Assembly (NCBI GenBank): GCA_022827325.1 | Contig: JAJDTE010000054.1 | Coordinates: 1-11,136 of the forward strand | Length of the DNA stretch: 11,136 nucleotides | From: VYFG01 sp022827325 | GTDB taxonomy: Bacteria; Pseudomonadota; Gammaproteobacteria; Arenicellales; Poriferihabitantaceae | Reading direction: 5' to 3' | In this document: one piece after another, positions 1 to 8,659 of the stretch | Position numbering within the stretch: position 1 is the first letter of the stretch | Layout of the letters: each line of letters opens with the position of its first letter | Notes under the pieces: generated by a model | The model's database searches: none | What the model was told of the DNA's origin: nothing | Seen by the model: the letters and a program-made list of their open reading frames with translations, nothing else | Position numbers and translations under genes: made by a program

Positions 1-19
1 GCCGGGACGGTAGCGCCCA

Positions 20-1030
20 TTGTTCAGAAACAGCCTCATACGCTTTCTCGCTCTCCTGGTGGTCGCCGCCGGGGTGGTTCTTGGCGGGTCCTGGTTCTAT
101 TACGTGGAAGCGGTGAGCAAACCGTTCGAATTCGGCGAGGGAACCTTCGTTGTCGCACGGGGCGAAACCCTGAACGGCATCTCCCGGCGTCTGACGGATT
201 CGGGAATCACCCCGGAGCCCTGGAGTCTGAGAATCCTGGCACGGCAAAATGGCAACAAGCCGATCATGGCCGGGGAATACGACTTTCCCCGTACGATGGC
301 GCTGACCGAATTTCTCGACCGGATCGTCAGCGGCCGGGGGCAGGTGGATGTGGGCGTGACCATCGTGGAGGGCTGGACCTTTCGCATGATGCGGGAGGTC
401 CTCGGCACCGCCGAGGGACTTCGCCCGGACACCCGGGAGTGGAGCGACGACAGGATCATGGAGGCGCTGGGGTATCCGGACCTGCATCCGGAAGGCCAGT
501 TCTATCCGGACACCTACTATTATCGAAAGGGGGATCCGGACCTGGACATCTATCGCAAGGCGTTTGATCTGATGCAGTTCAGGCTCAGGCAAGTCTGGGC
601 GCAGCGATCACCGGATCTGCCGCTGGACGATCCCTATGAGGCTCTGATCGTGGCGTCCATCATCGAGAAGGAAACCCAGGACCGGGATGAGCAGCCTACC
701 ATTGCCGGGGTGCTGTTCAACCGGCTGCGCAAGGGGATGCGCCTGCAGACCGACCCCACGGTGATCTACGGGGTCGGTGATGCGTTTGACGGCAATATCA
801 CCCGCAAGCACCTGAAAACCGATACTCCCTACAACACCTACACCCGGGCGGGCCTGACGCCCACCCCGATCAGCCTGCCTGGCCTGGATTCCCTGATGGC
901 GGCGGTCAGGCCGGCGGAAACCGAAGCGTACTATTTCGTGGCAAAGGGTGGCGGGAGACATCATTTTTCCCGCACTCTCGAAGAACACAACCGTGCGGTG
1001 CGCAAGTACATCCTCGGGAAGAAGCAATGA
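20..1030 (+). CDS. mltG: Endolytic murein transglycosylase MltG (YceG family)
   Basis: Inner-membrane lytic transglycosylase that cleaves nascent peptidoglycan strands and is thought to end glycan chain growth. The 336-residue product is close to the E. coli length (340). A single N-terminal membrane anchor spans about residues 7-27, followed by a LysM-like part (about 43-62, VARGETLNGISRRL) and the YceG catalytic domain. The conserved core is visible as ASIIEKET with the presumed catalytic Glu216, then NRLRKGMRLQTDPTVIYG (234-251) and YNTYTRAGLTPTPIS (271-285). The start is a TTG: an in-frame TAG at 11-13 excludes anything further upstream, and the TTG sits correctly in front of the anchor. 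That TAG may be the stop of the preceding gene, which in gammaproteobacteria is usually pabC; this is inference, as only 13 bases are present. The stop overlaps the tmk start as ATGA, so the two are probably translationally coupled. Family identity is near certain; the exact start is less so. Confidence 0.95.
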   Translation: MFRNSLIRFLALLVVAAGVVLGGSWFYYVEAVSKPFEFGEGTFVVARGETLNGISRRLTDSGITPEPWSLRILARQNGNKPIMAGEYDFPRTMALTEFLDRIVSGRGQVDVGVTIVEGWTFRMMREVLGTAEGLRPDTREWSDDRIMEALGYPDLHPEGQFYPDTYYYRKGDPDLDIYRKAFDLMQFRLRQVWAQRSPDLPLDDPYEALIVASIIEKETQDRDEQPTIAGVLFNRLRKGMRLQTDPTVIYGVGDAFDGNITRKHLKTDTPYNTYTRAGLTPTPISLPGLDSLMAAVRPAETEAYYFVAKGGGRHHFSRTLEEHNRAVRKYILGKKQ

Positions 1031-1683
1031 ACGAGACATCCGGTCGGCGCGGAGCCTTCATCACGGTGGAGGGCGTGGACGGCGCCGGCAAGACCACGCA
1101 GATGGGTTTCATCGAGCAGTGGCTCTCCGGCCGCGGCATCGAGGTGGTGCGGACCAGGGAGCCCGGCGGGACAGGTCTGGGCGAACGGCTGCGGGACCTG
1201 CTCGTGCGGGAGACGGCGCTGGATATCAGCGCGCACAGCGAACTGATGCTGGTGTTTGCCGCCCGTCGCCAGCACCTGGAAGAACGGATCCTGCCGGCCC
1301 TAGAGTCGGGCCGCTGGGTGATCTCGGACCGTTTCACCGATGCCACCTATGCCTACCAGGGTGCGGGCAGGGGCATCGATGCGGCCCGTATCGAGATATT
1401 GGAGCAATGGGTCCAGGAAGGACTCACCCCGGACCTGACCCTGGTGCTGGATTTGCCGCCGGAAGCGGGTATGGCAAGAAGTGGCCGCCGGGGAGGGGCC
1501 ACGGACCGGTTCGAGGACGAGGCCATGGCGTTCAAGCGTGCGGTCCGCGAGAGCTATCTGGACCGTGCCGCCAGGTATGCGGACCGGATGCGCGTGGTGG
1601 ATGCCGGGGGCAGCGTGGCGGCGGTGCAGCAGGAGATCTCGAATTTGCTGCAGGATTTTCTGACCGCACGCGGCGGACACTGA
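1027..1683 (+). CDS. tmk: Thymidylate kinase (dTMP kinase)
   Basis: Cytoplasmic kinase that phosphorylates dTMP to dTDP with ATP, an essential step in dTTP synthesis. The 218-residue protein shows a P-loop GVDGAGKT (residues 16-23), the REPGGT motif (44-49) that helps bind dTMP, and a DRF triplet (101-103) where many homologues have DRY or DRW. A lid segment with arginines at 151, 154, 155 and 161 ends in DRFE (160-163). Lid arginines are typical of the E. coli-type enzyme (type II), in which the P-loop lacks the catalytic Arg. The ATG overlaps the mltG stop by 4 nt (ATGA), and only one base separates its stop from holB, so the three genes are almost certainly one transcript. Confidence 0.96.
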   Translation: MNETSGRRGAFITVEGVDGAGKTTQMGFIEQWLSGRGIEVVRTREPGGTGLGERLRDLLVRETALDISAHSELMLVFAARRQHLEERILPALESGRWVISDRFTDATYAYQGAGRGIDAARIEILEQWVQEGLTPDLTLVLDLPPEAGMARSGRRGGATDRFEDEAMAFKRAVRESYLDRAARYADRMRVVDAGGSVAAVQQEISNLLQDFLTARGGH

Positions 1684-1684
1684 G

Positions 1685-2737
1685 ATGGAGCCCCTGTATC
1701 CCTGGCTGGTGCCACAGTGGCCGAGGTTTTTCACCGACGGTCCGGTATTTCACCAGGGCCTGGTGCTGGCGGGAACTTCCGGTATCGGAAAACGCGAGTT
1801 CGCCGCCATGCTGGCACAGCGACTGCTGTGCCCGGAGCCTGGAGAACTGCCCTGCGGCCGGTGCCGGGACTGCCGCCTGTTTGCCGCCGGCTCCCATCCC
1901 GACTTTCATGTTCTGATCACCGAGCATGAGCGCGAATCCTGCAGGTTGGACCTGCTGTCCGCCTATGCGGCGCGTTACCCGGACAGGCCGGGAAGGGAGG
2001 GCCGCAGCGGGCCGTCGAGGGTGATTACGGTGGAGAAGATCCGATTGCTGATCGACCGGTTCTACCAGTCCTCCCATTCCGCATCCGGCCGGGTGGCCCT
2101 GTTGGTGCCCTCGGACCGGATGAACGTCAACGCATCCAATGCCCTGCTGAAACTGCTGGAGGAGCCGCCGCCGGGTGCCCGCTTCGTGCTGGTGACGGAC
2201 CAGCCGGGATCCCTCCTGCCCACCATCCGCAGCCGCTGCGTGGTGGAAACGCTGACCGGACCGACCGCGGAGTCATCCTTTGAGTGGTTGCGGGGCCGGA
2301 CGGATGCCGATGATTCAATGATCCGGGATCCCGTCTCCTCCGGGATGGGGCCACTGGACATTCTGGCCGACCTGGAAAGCGGAACGCTCTCCTGGCAGGC
2401 CGCCAATCTCGATTCGCTCAGGGACCTGTGTGCGGGGAAAGGGGACCCCGTCGCCTTGGCGGAATCCCTGGCGAAACAGGATCCGTTGCCGTTGCTCGGC
2501 TGGCTGCAGCGTCTGACCGGCCAGTTGATTCGATGGCAGACGGCCGGTGGCGACGCGCCCTGGGGCGTTCCGGAACGCGGGGGAGCGGGTTGTCCGTCCA
2601 TTTCCCCGGGGGCCCTGTTCGCGCTCTATGATAAAATCGGGTTCTATCGGCGCATTGCCCGGGACCAGTTGAACCTGAGGCTCGCCCTGGAGGAAATTCT
2701 CGTTGCGCTGGGTGAAGCGGCCCTGCCCGGGGATTGA
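1685..2737 (+). CDS. holB: DNA polymerase III subunit delta prime
   Basis: Delta prime is the rigid stator subunit of the clamp loader, which opens the beta sliding clamp and loads it onto primed DNA. This 350-residue protein has a P-loop-like AGTSGIGK (29-36), a zinc module with Cys49, Cys57, Cys60 and Cys63, the box NALLKLLEEPP (152-162), and IRSRC (181-185) containing the SRC motif of clamp-loader ATPases. E. coli delta prime has a degenerate P-loop without the lysine; here GxxGxGK looks intact, as in some other bacteria. Compared from memory with E. coli HolB (334 aa), there is an extra charged segment of roughly 25 residues at about 81-111, between HPDFHVL and the RVITVEKIR helix. The C-terminal third is the usual poorly conserved helical collar domain. 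The ATG begins one base after the tmk stop, so coupling is likely. Confidence 0.94.
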   Translation: MEPLYPWLVPQWPRFFTDGPVFHQGLVLAGTSGIGKREFAAMLAQRLLCPEPGELPCGRCRDCRLFAAGSHPDFHVLITEHERESCRLDLLSAYAARYPDRPGREGRSGPSRVITVEKIRLLIDRFYQSSHSASGRVALLVPSDRMNVNASNALLKLLEEPPPGARFVLVTDQPGSLLPTIRSRCVVETLTGPTAESSFEWLRGRTDADDSMIRDPVSSGMGPLDILADLESGTLSWQAANLDSLRDLCAGKGDPVALAESLAKQDPLPLLGWLQRLTGQLIRWQTAGGDAPWGVPERGGAGCPSISPGALFALYDKIGFYRRIARDQLNLRLALEEILVALGEAALPGD

Positions 2738-2889
2738 CTGACCGGCCTGCCGGTACCCCGGGCGAGCACCGGGGAATGGATGACCGGCAGCAGGCGCCAA
2801 CGTACCGACACCACCCGTGAGACCCCGGGACACCCCGGGACGGTCATGCAGGATCATCCGGCTTCACTGGCCCGAACAGGAATGCCCCT
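2738..2889. other. holB-tatD spacer with GC-rich inverted repeats
   Basis: This 152-nt stretch holds no convincing gene. It contains an ACCGG/CCGGT stem with a 4-nt loop (2741-2754), immediately followed by a perfect CCCCGG/CCGGGG stem with a 7-nt loop (2756-2774). It also has a near-perfect 10-bp direct repeat (2821-2830 and 2831-2840, 9 of 10 identical). There is no T-tract after either stem, so these are not classical intrinsic terminators, but they could stabilise the 3' end of the holB message. A 14-codon ORF (2776-2820) resembles nothing I know. Many gammaproteobacteria carry a PilZ-domain gene exactly here; no remnant of one can be read in any frame. Confidence 0.5.
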
Positions 2890-3672
2890 ATGCAACTGGT
2901 AGATTCCCACTGTCATATCAATTTCGAACCGTTGGCCGGGGACATGGCCGGGTTGCTGGCCCGTGCGGCGGAAAACGGAGTCGGACATATGCTCTGCGTA
3001 TGCGTGAACCTTGAGGACCTGCACCAGGTGCTGGGCCTGGCCCGGGAGAACACCCATATATTTGCCTCGGTTGGCGTCCATCCTTGCACCACCGAAGGGG
3101 AGGATCCGGAAGTGGGCCGGCTGGTGGCGCTGGCGGACGATGACAGGGTGGTGGCCATCGGCGAGACCGGGCTGGATTATTTCCACCAGGATGACCGCCC
3201 CGAATGGCAGCGGCGGAGATTCGCCCGTCATATCGAGGCGGCCAAGGCGTGCGGCAAGCCCCTGATCGTGCATTCCCGGGAGGCGCCGGTGGACACCATG
3301 GACATGCTGCGCGATCTGGGCGCCGGGGAGGCCGGCGGTGTGATGCACTGCTTCTCCGGGGACTGGCCAATGGCACGCCGGGCCCTTGACATTGGCCTGT
3401 ACATCTCGTTTTCCGGCATCGTCACCTTCCGCAGCGCCGAGTCGCTGCGTGAGGTTGCACGCAAAGTGCCGCTGGACCGGATGCTGGTGGAAACGGACGC
3501 GCCCTACCTGGCGCCGGTGCCGAAGCGCGGCAAGACCAACGAACCCTCCTACGTCAGGCATACGGCCGAATGCATCGCCGACCTGCGCGGCAAATCCCTC
3601 GAGGATATTGCCGGGGTGACCACGGAGAACTTTTTCCGCCTGTTTTCCGCAGCCCGCCCGGCTGCCGCCTGA
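2890..3672 (+). CDS. TatD-family metal-dependent hydrolase (YcfH-type)
   Basis: A TIM-barrel metallohydrolase of the TatD DNase family. Members act as Mg-dependent 3'-5' exonucleases or DNases; the holB-linked member (E. coli YcfH) is less well characterised than TatD itself. All metal ligands are present: His7 and His9 in DSHCH (5-9), Glu92 in VAIGETGLDY (88-97), His128 in VHSRE (127-131), His153 in MHCFSG (152-157) and Asp203 in ETDAPYL (201-207). The length of 260 residues matches YcfH (about 265). The ATG is preceded by AGGAA at a usable distance, and no longer in-frame start looks better. It follows holB by 152 nt, so it may be in the same transcript or have its own promoter. It converges on yggX with only 42 nt between the stops. 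Naming beyond the family is by position only. Confidence 0.93.
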   Translation: MQLVDSHCHINFEPLAGDMAGLLARAAENGVGHMLCVCVNLEDLHQVLGLARENTHIFASVGVHPCTTEGEDPEVGRLVALADDDRVVAIGETGLDYFHQDDRPEWQRRRFARHIEAAKACGKPLIVHSREAPVDTMDMLRDLGAGEAGGVMHCFSGDWPMARRALDIGLYISFSGIVTFRSAESLREVARKVPLDRMLVETDAPYLAPVPKRGKTNEPSYVRHTAECIADLRGKSLEDIAGVTTENFFRLFSAARPAAA

Positions 3673-3686
3673 CCGGCGCCCTGAAT

Positions 3687-3703
3687 GCCGGGCCCGTCCC
3701 GGC
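3687..3703. repeat. Hairpin between convergent tatD and yggX
   Basis: A perfect 6-bp inverted repeat, GCCGGG/CCCGGC with a 5-nt loop, fills much of the 42-nt gap between the facing stop codons. Its place suggests a two-way transcript end, but no T-tract follows on either strand, so Rho-independent termination is not clearly supported. Confidence 0.4.
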
Positions 3704-3714
3704 GGACCGCCATT

Positions 3715-3987
3715 CTAGCGGCGGTGAAATCCTGCAGGTGCGTGACCGTAGTCCCCCTCCCGGAACAGGAAACCGACCATGTGTTTTTCGATGCGTTCCT
3801 GGCAGGCCGGATCCGCGGAATTCAGCTGCTCCTCGTTGATGATCGTCACCAGCCGCTGAAGCCACTGATTCCATCCCTCGGCGGAAACATTTTCGTAGAT
3901 TTTCCGGCCGAGTTCCCCGGGATAGGGCGGCTTGTCAAGACCTTCCGCCTCGATTCCCAGGACGGCGCATTTGACGGTTCTGCTCAT
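3715..3987 (-). CDS. yggX: Fe(2+)-trafficking protein, YggX family
   Basis: A small cytoplasmic protein of 90 residues, the normal family size, linked in enterics to oxidant resistance of Fe-S enzymes and iron trafficking. It begins with the family signature MSRTVKC, with the conserved Cys7. This is followed by EAEGLDKPPYPGELGRKIYENVS (residues 13-35), the WNQW region (39-42), LINE-like IINEEQLN (49-56) and the C-terminal MVGFLF (70-75). The start at 3987 is chosen because family members begin MSRT; a longer in-frame reading to 4056 adds 23 residues unlike any YggX. A weak AGAGAA lies upstream of the ATG. In many gammaproteobacteria yggX follows mutY; here it stands alone, converging on tatD and divergent from an A-type Fe-S carrier, with which it may share control. 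Confidence 0.95.
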   Translation of the reverse strand: MSRTVKCAVLGIEAEGLDKPPYPGELGRKIYENVSAEGWNQWLQRLVTIINEEQLNSADPACQERIEKHMVGFLFREGDYGHAPAGFHRR

Positions 3988-4030
3988 GGAATTCTCTGGT
4001 GTACTGGTTGCGGGGTTACTGCCGGGAAAG

Positions 4031-4043
4031 CGCCGTAACGGCG
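4031..4043. promoter_or_regulatory. Palindrome in the yggX leader region
   Basis: CGCCGT and ACGGCG arms flank a single central A, about 45-55 nt upstream of the yggX start. A second pair, GTTAC (4015-4019) and GTAAC (4035-4039), overlaps it, so the two structures could not form together in the yggX leader RNA. This could be an operator or an RNA hairpin; no regulator can be named. Confidence 0.25.
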
Positions 4044-4051
4044 GCGGGGAC

Positions 4052-4094
4052 TGCACCGCACCAGCCGGCCCAAGGGTGCATTTGTCACTTTTTT
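4052..4094 (+). terminator. Possible intrinsic terminator upstream of the A-type carrier gene
   Basis: TGCACC (4052-4057) and GGTGCA (4075-4080) form a perfect 6-bp stem with a 17-nt loop that contains the palindrome GCCGGC. A T-rich stretch (4081-4094, ten or more T) follows at once on the plus strand. It would stop plus-strand readthrough coming from tatD across yggX. The long loop and short stem make it weak; it might instead be an operator in the divergent region. Confidence 0.3.
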
Positions 4095-4130
4095 ACCCGC
4101 TTGATAATGGGTACAATGGCTCCAGATACA
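4081..4130 (+). promoter_or_regulatory. AT-rich island, likely promoter region of the A-type carrier gene
   Basis: This is the only AT-rich stretch in the 219-nt yggX/carrier divergent region. It offers several imperfect sigma-70 boxes: TACAAT (4112-4117, 5 of 6 matches to the -10 consensus) without a good -35 box; TTGTCA (4082-4087) with GATAAT (4103-4108) at a short 15-nt spacing; and TTGATA (4101-4106) with GATACA (4125-4130) at 18 nt. The location is more trustworthy than any single pair. A yggX promoter on the other strand could lie in the same island. Confidence 0.35.
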
Positions 4131-4177
4131 ACCCTGTCCGCAGGCGGGTTCCTGACTTCCCCGCGGTGCGGTTTGAA

Positions 4178-4187
4178 TCACTAGTGA
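4178..4187. promoter_or_regulatory. 10-bp perfect palindrome ahead of the A-type carrier gene
   Basis: TCACTAGTGA is a perfect dyad ending 19 nt before the carrier ATG at 4207. It sits where a repressor could block transcription or early elongation. It does not resemble the IscR or Fur consensus as I recall them. A 10-bp palindrome may also be chance. Confidence 0.25.
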
Positions 4188-4206
4188 CAACAGGATCGAG
4201 TGTAAC

Positions 4207-4575
4207 ATGATCGAATACAGCCATACCCTGAGTGAGTCGGAACTGACGGTGACGCAAAGCGCCCGGGACAAGATATCCAGCCTGGTAAGGGACACCAACG
4301 GAGAAGTGTCCGCAGTGAGGATCTATGTCTCCGGCGGGGGATGTTCCGGCATGAATTACGGCATGACATTTGCCGAGAAGGCGGAATCCGCGGACAGCGT
4401 GATGTCGGACGGGTCCGGCTTCAGGCTGGTGGTGGACCCGGTGGCGCTGGGCTTTCTTGAAGGTGCCGAGGTGGATTATGTGGATGACGGAATGAATGCG
4501 TCGTTCGTTTTCAACAATGTCTTCCAGGCAGTGGGCGGCAGTGGAGCCTGCGGCGGCTGTGGCGGAGCCATGTGA
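4207..4575 (+). CDS. HesB/IscA-family Fe-S cluster assembly (A-type carrier) protein
   Basis: A-type carriers hold a Fe-S cluster or iron and pass it to target apoproteins. The 122-residue protein has the family fold markers: LTVTQSARDKI (13-23), the first cysteine in GGGCSGMNYGM (43-53, Cys46), and a C-terminal cysteine pair. In IscA, SufA and ErpA the pair is Cys-Gly-Cys; here it reads ACGGCGGAM (114-122), so Cys115 and Cys118 are two residues apart and the usual SSF-like tail is replaced by Gly-rich residues. The start at 4207 is the first ATG giving the family N-terminus; the ribosome site is weak (GAG about 8 nt upstream). It is not next to isc or suf genes. It lies 43 nt upstream of clpS and divergent from yggX. 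It could be an ErpA- or IscA-like protein; the exact subfamily is not decided, so no symbol is given. Confidence 0.9.
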   Translation: MIEYSHTLSESELTVTQSARDKISSLVRDTNGEVSAVRIYVSGGGCSGMNYGMTFAEKAESADSVMSDGSGFRLVVDPVALGFLEGAEVDYVDDGMNASFVFNNVFQAVGGSGACGGCGGAM

Positions 4576-4618
4576 GGACTGCCCGGGACGTGGCCATCCC
4601 CGCATGACCTGAATACAG

Positions 4619-4951
4619 ATGTCCGACAAGAAGGAGCCCGGCGGCAATGACGGTTCCGGCACGGGACTGATTGTCGAGCGGAGCAAACCGAAGCTCAAGA
4701 AGCCACCGATGTACAAGGTCCTGCTGCACAACGATGACTACACCCCGATGGAATTCGTGGTGAAACTGCTGATGAAGATCTTTCATATGTCCCAACCCAG
4801 GGCCGAGCAGGTAATGCTGCATGTGCATACCCGGGGCATCGGTGTCTGTGGGGTGTTTCCAAGAGAGATTGCCGAAACCAAGGTCCAGCTGGTGATCGAC
4901 TATGCCATGGAATACCAGCATCCCCTGCAATGCACCATGGATCTGGCATGA
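4619..4951 (+). CDS. clpS: ATP-dependent Clp protease adaptor ClpS
   Basis: ClpS binds N-degron substrates (N-terminal Leu, Phe, Tyr, Trp) and hands them to ClpA for unfolding and degradation by ClpP. The 110-residue protein has a disordered, charged N-terminus (1-28) followed by the ClpS core: YKVLLHNDDYTPMEFVV (32-48), where Asn38, Asp39 and Asp40 line the N-degron pocket, then MLHVHTRG (66-73) with the pocket histidine probably His70, and GVFPREIAETKV (78-89). The end, HPLQCTMDLA, is also typical. The ribosome binding site is poor, so coupling to the preceding carrier gene (43 nt away) is possible. clpA follows in the standard order. No ClpP gene lies in the window. Confidence 0.96.
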   Translation: MSDKKEPGGNDGSGTGLIVERSKPKLKKPPMYKVLLHNDDYTPMEFVVKLLMKIFHMSQPRAEQVMLHVHTRGIGVCGVFPREIAETKVQLVIDYAMEYQHPLQCTMDLA

Positions 4952-5026
4952 TGGCGTCCGTGCAGGCATTGCTGGTTTACGACCTGTCCGCAACCCGGGA
5001 TGTTTCCGTCCGTTCCGGCAAAGGCC

Positions 5027-5046
<20 letters not shown>
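4948..5046 (+). other. Short ORF bridging clpS and clpA, possible coupling ORF
   Basis: A 32-codon frame starts with tandem ATG codons that overlap the clpS stop (ATGA at 4948-4951). It ends at a TGA (5044-5046) 17 nt inside clpA, whose ATG is at 5027. Its peptide, beginning MMASVQALLVYDL, resembles nothing I recognise. The arrangement would let ribosomes finishing clpS travel to the clpA start region. No Shine-Dalgarno for it is clear, and it may be chance. Confidence 0.25.
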
Positions 5047-7297
<2,251 letters not shown>

Positions 7298-7319
7298 CCT
7301 GTCCGGACTGACCGGGCGG

Positions 7320-7349
7320 GCCCCGCAGGCACCGAATCCCGTCCGGGGC
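7320..7349. repeat. Inverted repeat between convergent clpA and the MFS gene
   Basis: GCCCCG (7320-7325) and CGGGGC (7344-7349) are perfect 6-bp arms 18 nt apart in the 119-nt gap between the two facing stop codons. No T-tract follows on either strand. It may contribute to 3'-end structure or Rho-dependent ends; the rest of the gap (7298-7416) shows only 8-bp palindromes such as GTCCGGAC (7301-7308). Confidence 0.3.
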
Positions 7350-7416
7350 TGACAGCAGGAAGGGAAATTCCGGAACACCCGCCGACGGTCTCCCGCGGCC
7401 TGGTTCGGGGTGCCGG

Positions 7417-8628
7417 TCAGGCCATTCGCAGGCGGGGCAGGGGTCGTTCGTTGATGGGCAGGTGAACCAGGGCCGCGGCCAGTCCCAGTATGATCCCGGC
7501 ATACCAGATGCCATCGTAGGAGCCGGTCTGGTCATAGATCCGTCCGCCCAGCCAGACCCCCAGGAAACTGCCGAGTTGGTGGCTGAGGAATACGATCCCG
7601 AACAGCATGGACATGTAGCGGACGCCGAACACCTGGGCGACTATGCCGGTGGTCAGGGGCACCGTGGAGAGCCAGAGGACGCCGATGGCGCCGGCGAAGG
7701 TGAGAATGACCAGGGGAGTCTTCGGCAGAACCAGCAGGGCCAGGATCGCGACCGAGCGCAGGAAGTAGATCAGGCTGAGCGCCATTTTCTTGCTGAACCG
7801 CTGGCCGGCGATCCCGGAGAGAACGGAGCCGACGATGTTCATCAGCCCGATGACGCCGATGGCCCAGGCACCGATGATGGGATCCAGGCCCAGATCCTGG
7901 ATATAGGCGGGGAAATGCACGGTGATGAACGCCAGGTGGAACCCGCAGACGAAGAAACCCGCGGTGAGCAGGATGTAGCCAAGGTGGCCGCCCGCTTCGC
8001 GCAGCGCCTCGCCCATGGTCTGGTCCGCGGTTTCGCCCACGGACTGGTTGGGATCGTTGGGCAGGGCAAAGGAAAGCGGCACCATGATCATGAGGATCGA
8101 TGCCAGCAGCACCAGCGCCGTGATCCAGCCGAAGGCCCCGATGAATCCTTGGGTGATGGGGGAAAACAGGAACTGGCCGAGGGAACCGGCCGCCGTGCCG
8201 AGCCCCAGAACCATGGACCGCTTCTGCGGCTCCACCACCCGGGCCATGGACGCCATGGCGATGGTGAACGCGGAGAACGCAATGCCGACTCCCGCCAGGA
8301 TTCCGCCCGTGAGATGGAGCAGCATGGGCGTGTCCGCGATGGACATGCCGAACACCGCCAGGGCGTACATGACGGCACCGGAAATGATGACCCAGACGGG
8401 TCCAAAGCGGTCTGCCAGCGCCCCGGCGAAAGGCAGGCTGAGGCCCCAGAAGAGGTTCTGCAGCGCCATGGCAAGGCCGTAGATTTCCCGGTTCCAGTCC
8501 ATGGCCACGGTCATGGGCTCGAGAAACAGCCCGAACCCGGAACGGACGCCGAAGCCGATCAGGGAGATCAGGCACCCGGCGGTAATGACAAGGAGGGGGG
8601 TCCGCCAGCTGCCGCTGGGCGCATTCAT
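7417..8628 (-). CDS. MFS transporter, 12 TM, OFA/monocarboxylate-like
   Basis: A secondary transporter of the inner membrane with 403 residues and twelve clear hydrophobic segments in two groups of six, separated by a hydrophilic loop (about residues 190-212). The MFS motif A appears between TM2 and TM3 as GALADRFG (69-76). The N-terminal pattern GFGVRSGFGLFLEPMT, then REIYGLAMALQNLFWG, is like oxalate/formate antiporter and monocarboxylate-type permeases, so an organic acid is a reasonable but unproven substrate. The start at 8628 (MNAPSGS) has AGG nine bases ahead; a longer frame to 8697 would run 38 nt into the upstream gene and is less likely. It follows the enoyl-CoA hydratase gene by 31 nt, suggesting one operon, and converges on clpA. 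The family is sure; the substrate is not known. Confidence 0.88.
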   Translation of the reverse strand: MNAPSGSWRTPLLVITAGCLISLIGFGVRSGFGLFLEPMTVAMDWNREIYGLAMALQNLFWGLSLPFAGALADRFGPVWVIISGAVMYALAVFGMSIADTPMLLHLTGGILAGVGIAFSAFTIAMASMARVVEPQKRSMVLGLGTAAGSLGQFLFSPITQGFIGAFGWITALVLLASILMIMVPLSFALPNDPNQSVGETADQTMGEALREAGGHLGYILLTAGFFVCGFHLAFITVHFPAYIQDLGLDPIIGAWAIGVIGLMNIVGSVLSGIAGQRFSKKMALSLIYFLRSVAILALLVLPKTPLVILTFAGAIGVLWLSTVPLTTGIVAQVFGVRYMSMLFGIVFLSHQLGSFLGVWLGGRIYDQTGSYDGIWYAGIILGLAAALVHLPINERPLPRLRMA

Positions 8629-8659
8629 TACCGATTGCCTGGAATAGTCCGGAATCCGT

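Noticed and set aside
948..1916. 322-codon plus-strand frame over tmk and the start of holB
   Set aside because: It overlaps two real genes in another frame and is composed of Gly/Arg/Pro-rich shadow sequence.
2817..3014. Possible PilZ remnant or small gene between holB and tatD
   Set aside because: The 65-codon frame enters tatD out of frame and has no PilZ features such as RxxxR or (D/N)xSxxG.
3988..4056. N-terminal extension of yggX by 23 residues
   Set aside because: The family begins MSRT at the chosen ATG; the extra residues are Pro/Arg-rich and unlike any homologue.
5000..5026. Longer clpA start at 5000
   Set aside because: It adds nine residues ahead of the conserved MLSEELEVTL beginning and takes the protein past the usual length; it cannot be excluded fully because neither start has a strong ribosome site.
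7298..7416. Intrinsic terminator between clpA and the MFS gene
   Set aside because: The GCCCCG/CGGGGC stem has an 18-nt loop and no T-tract on either strand.
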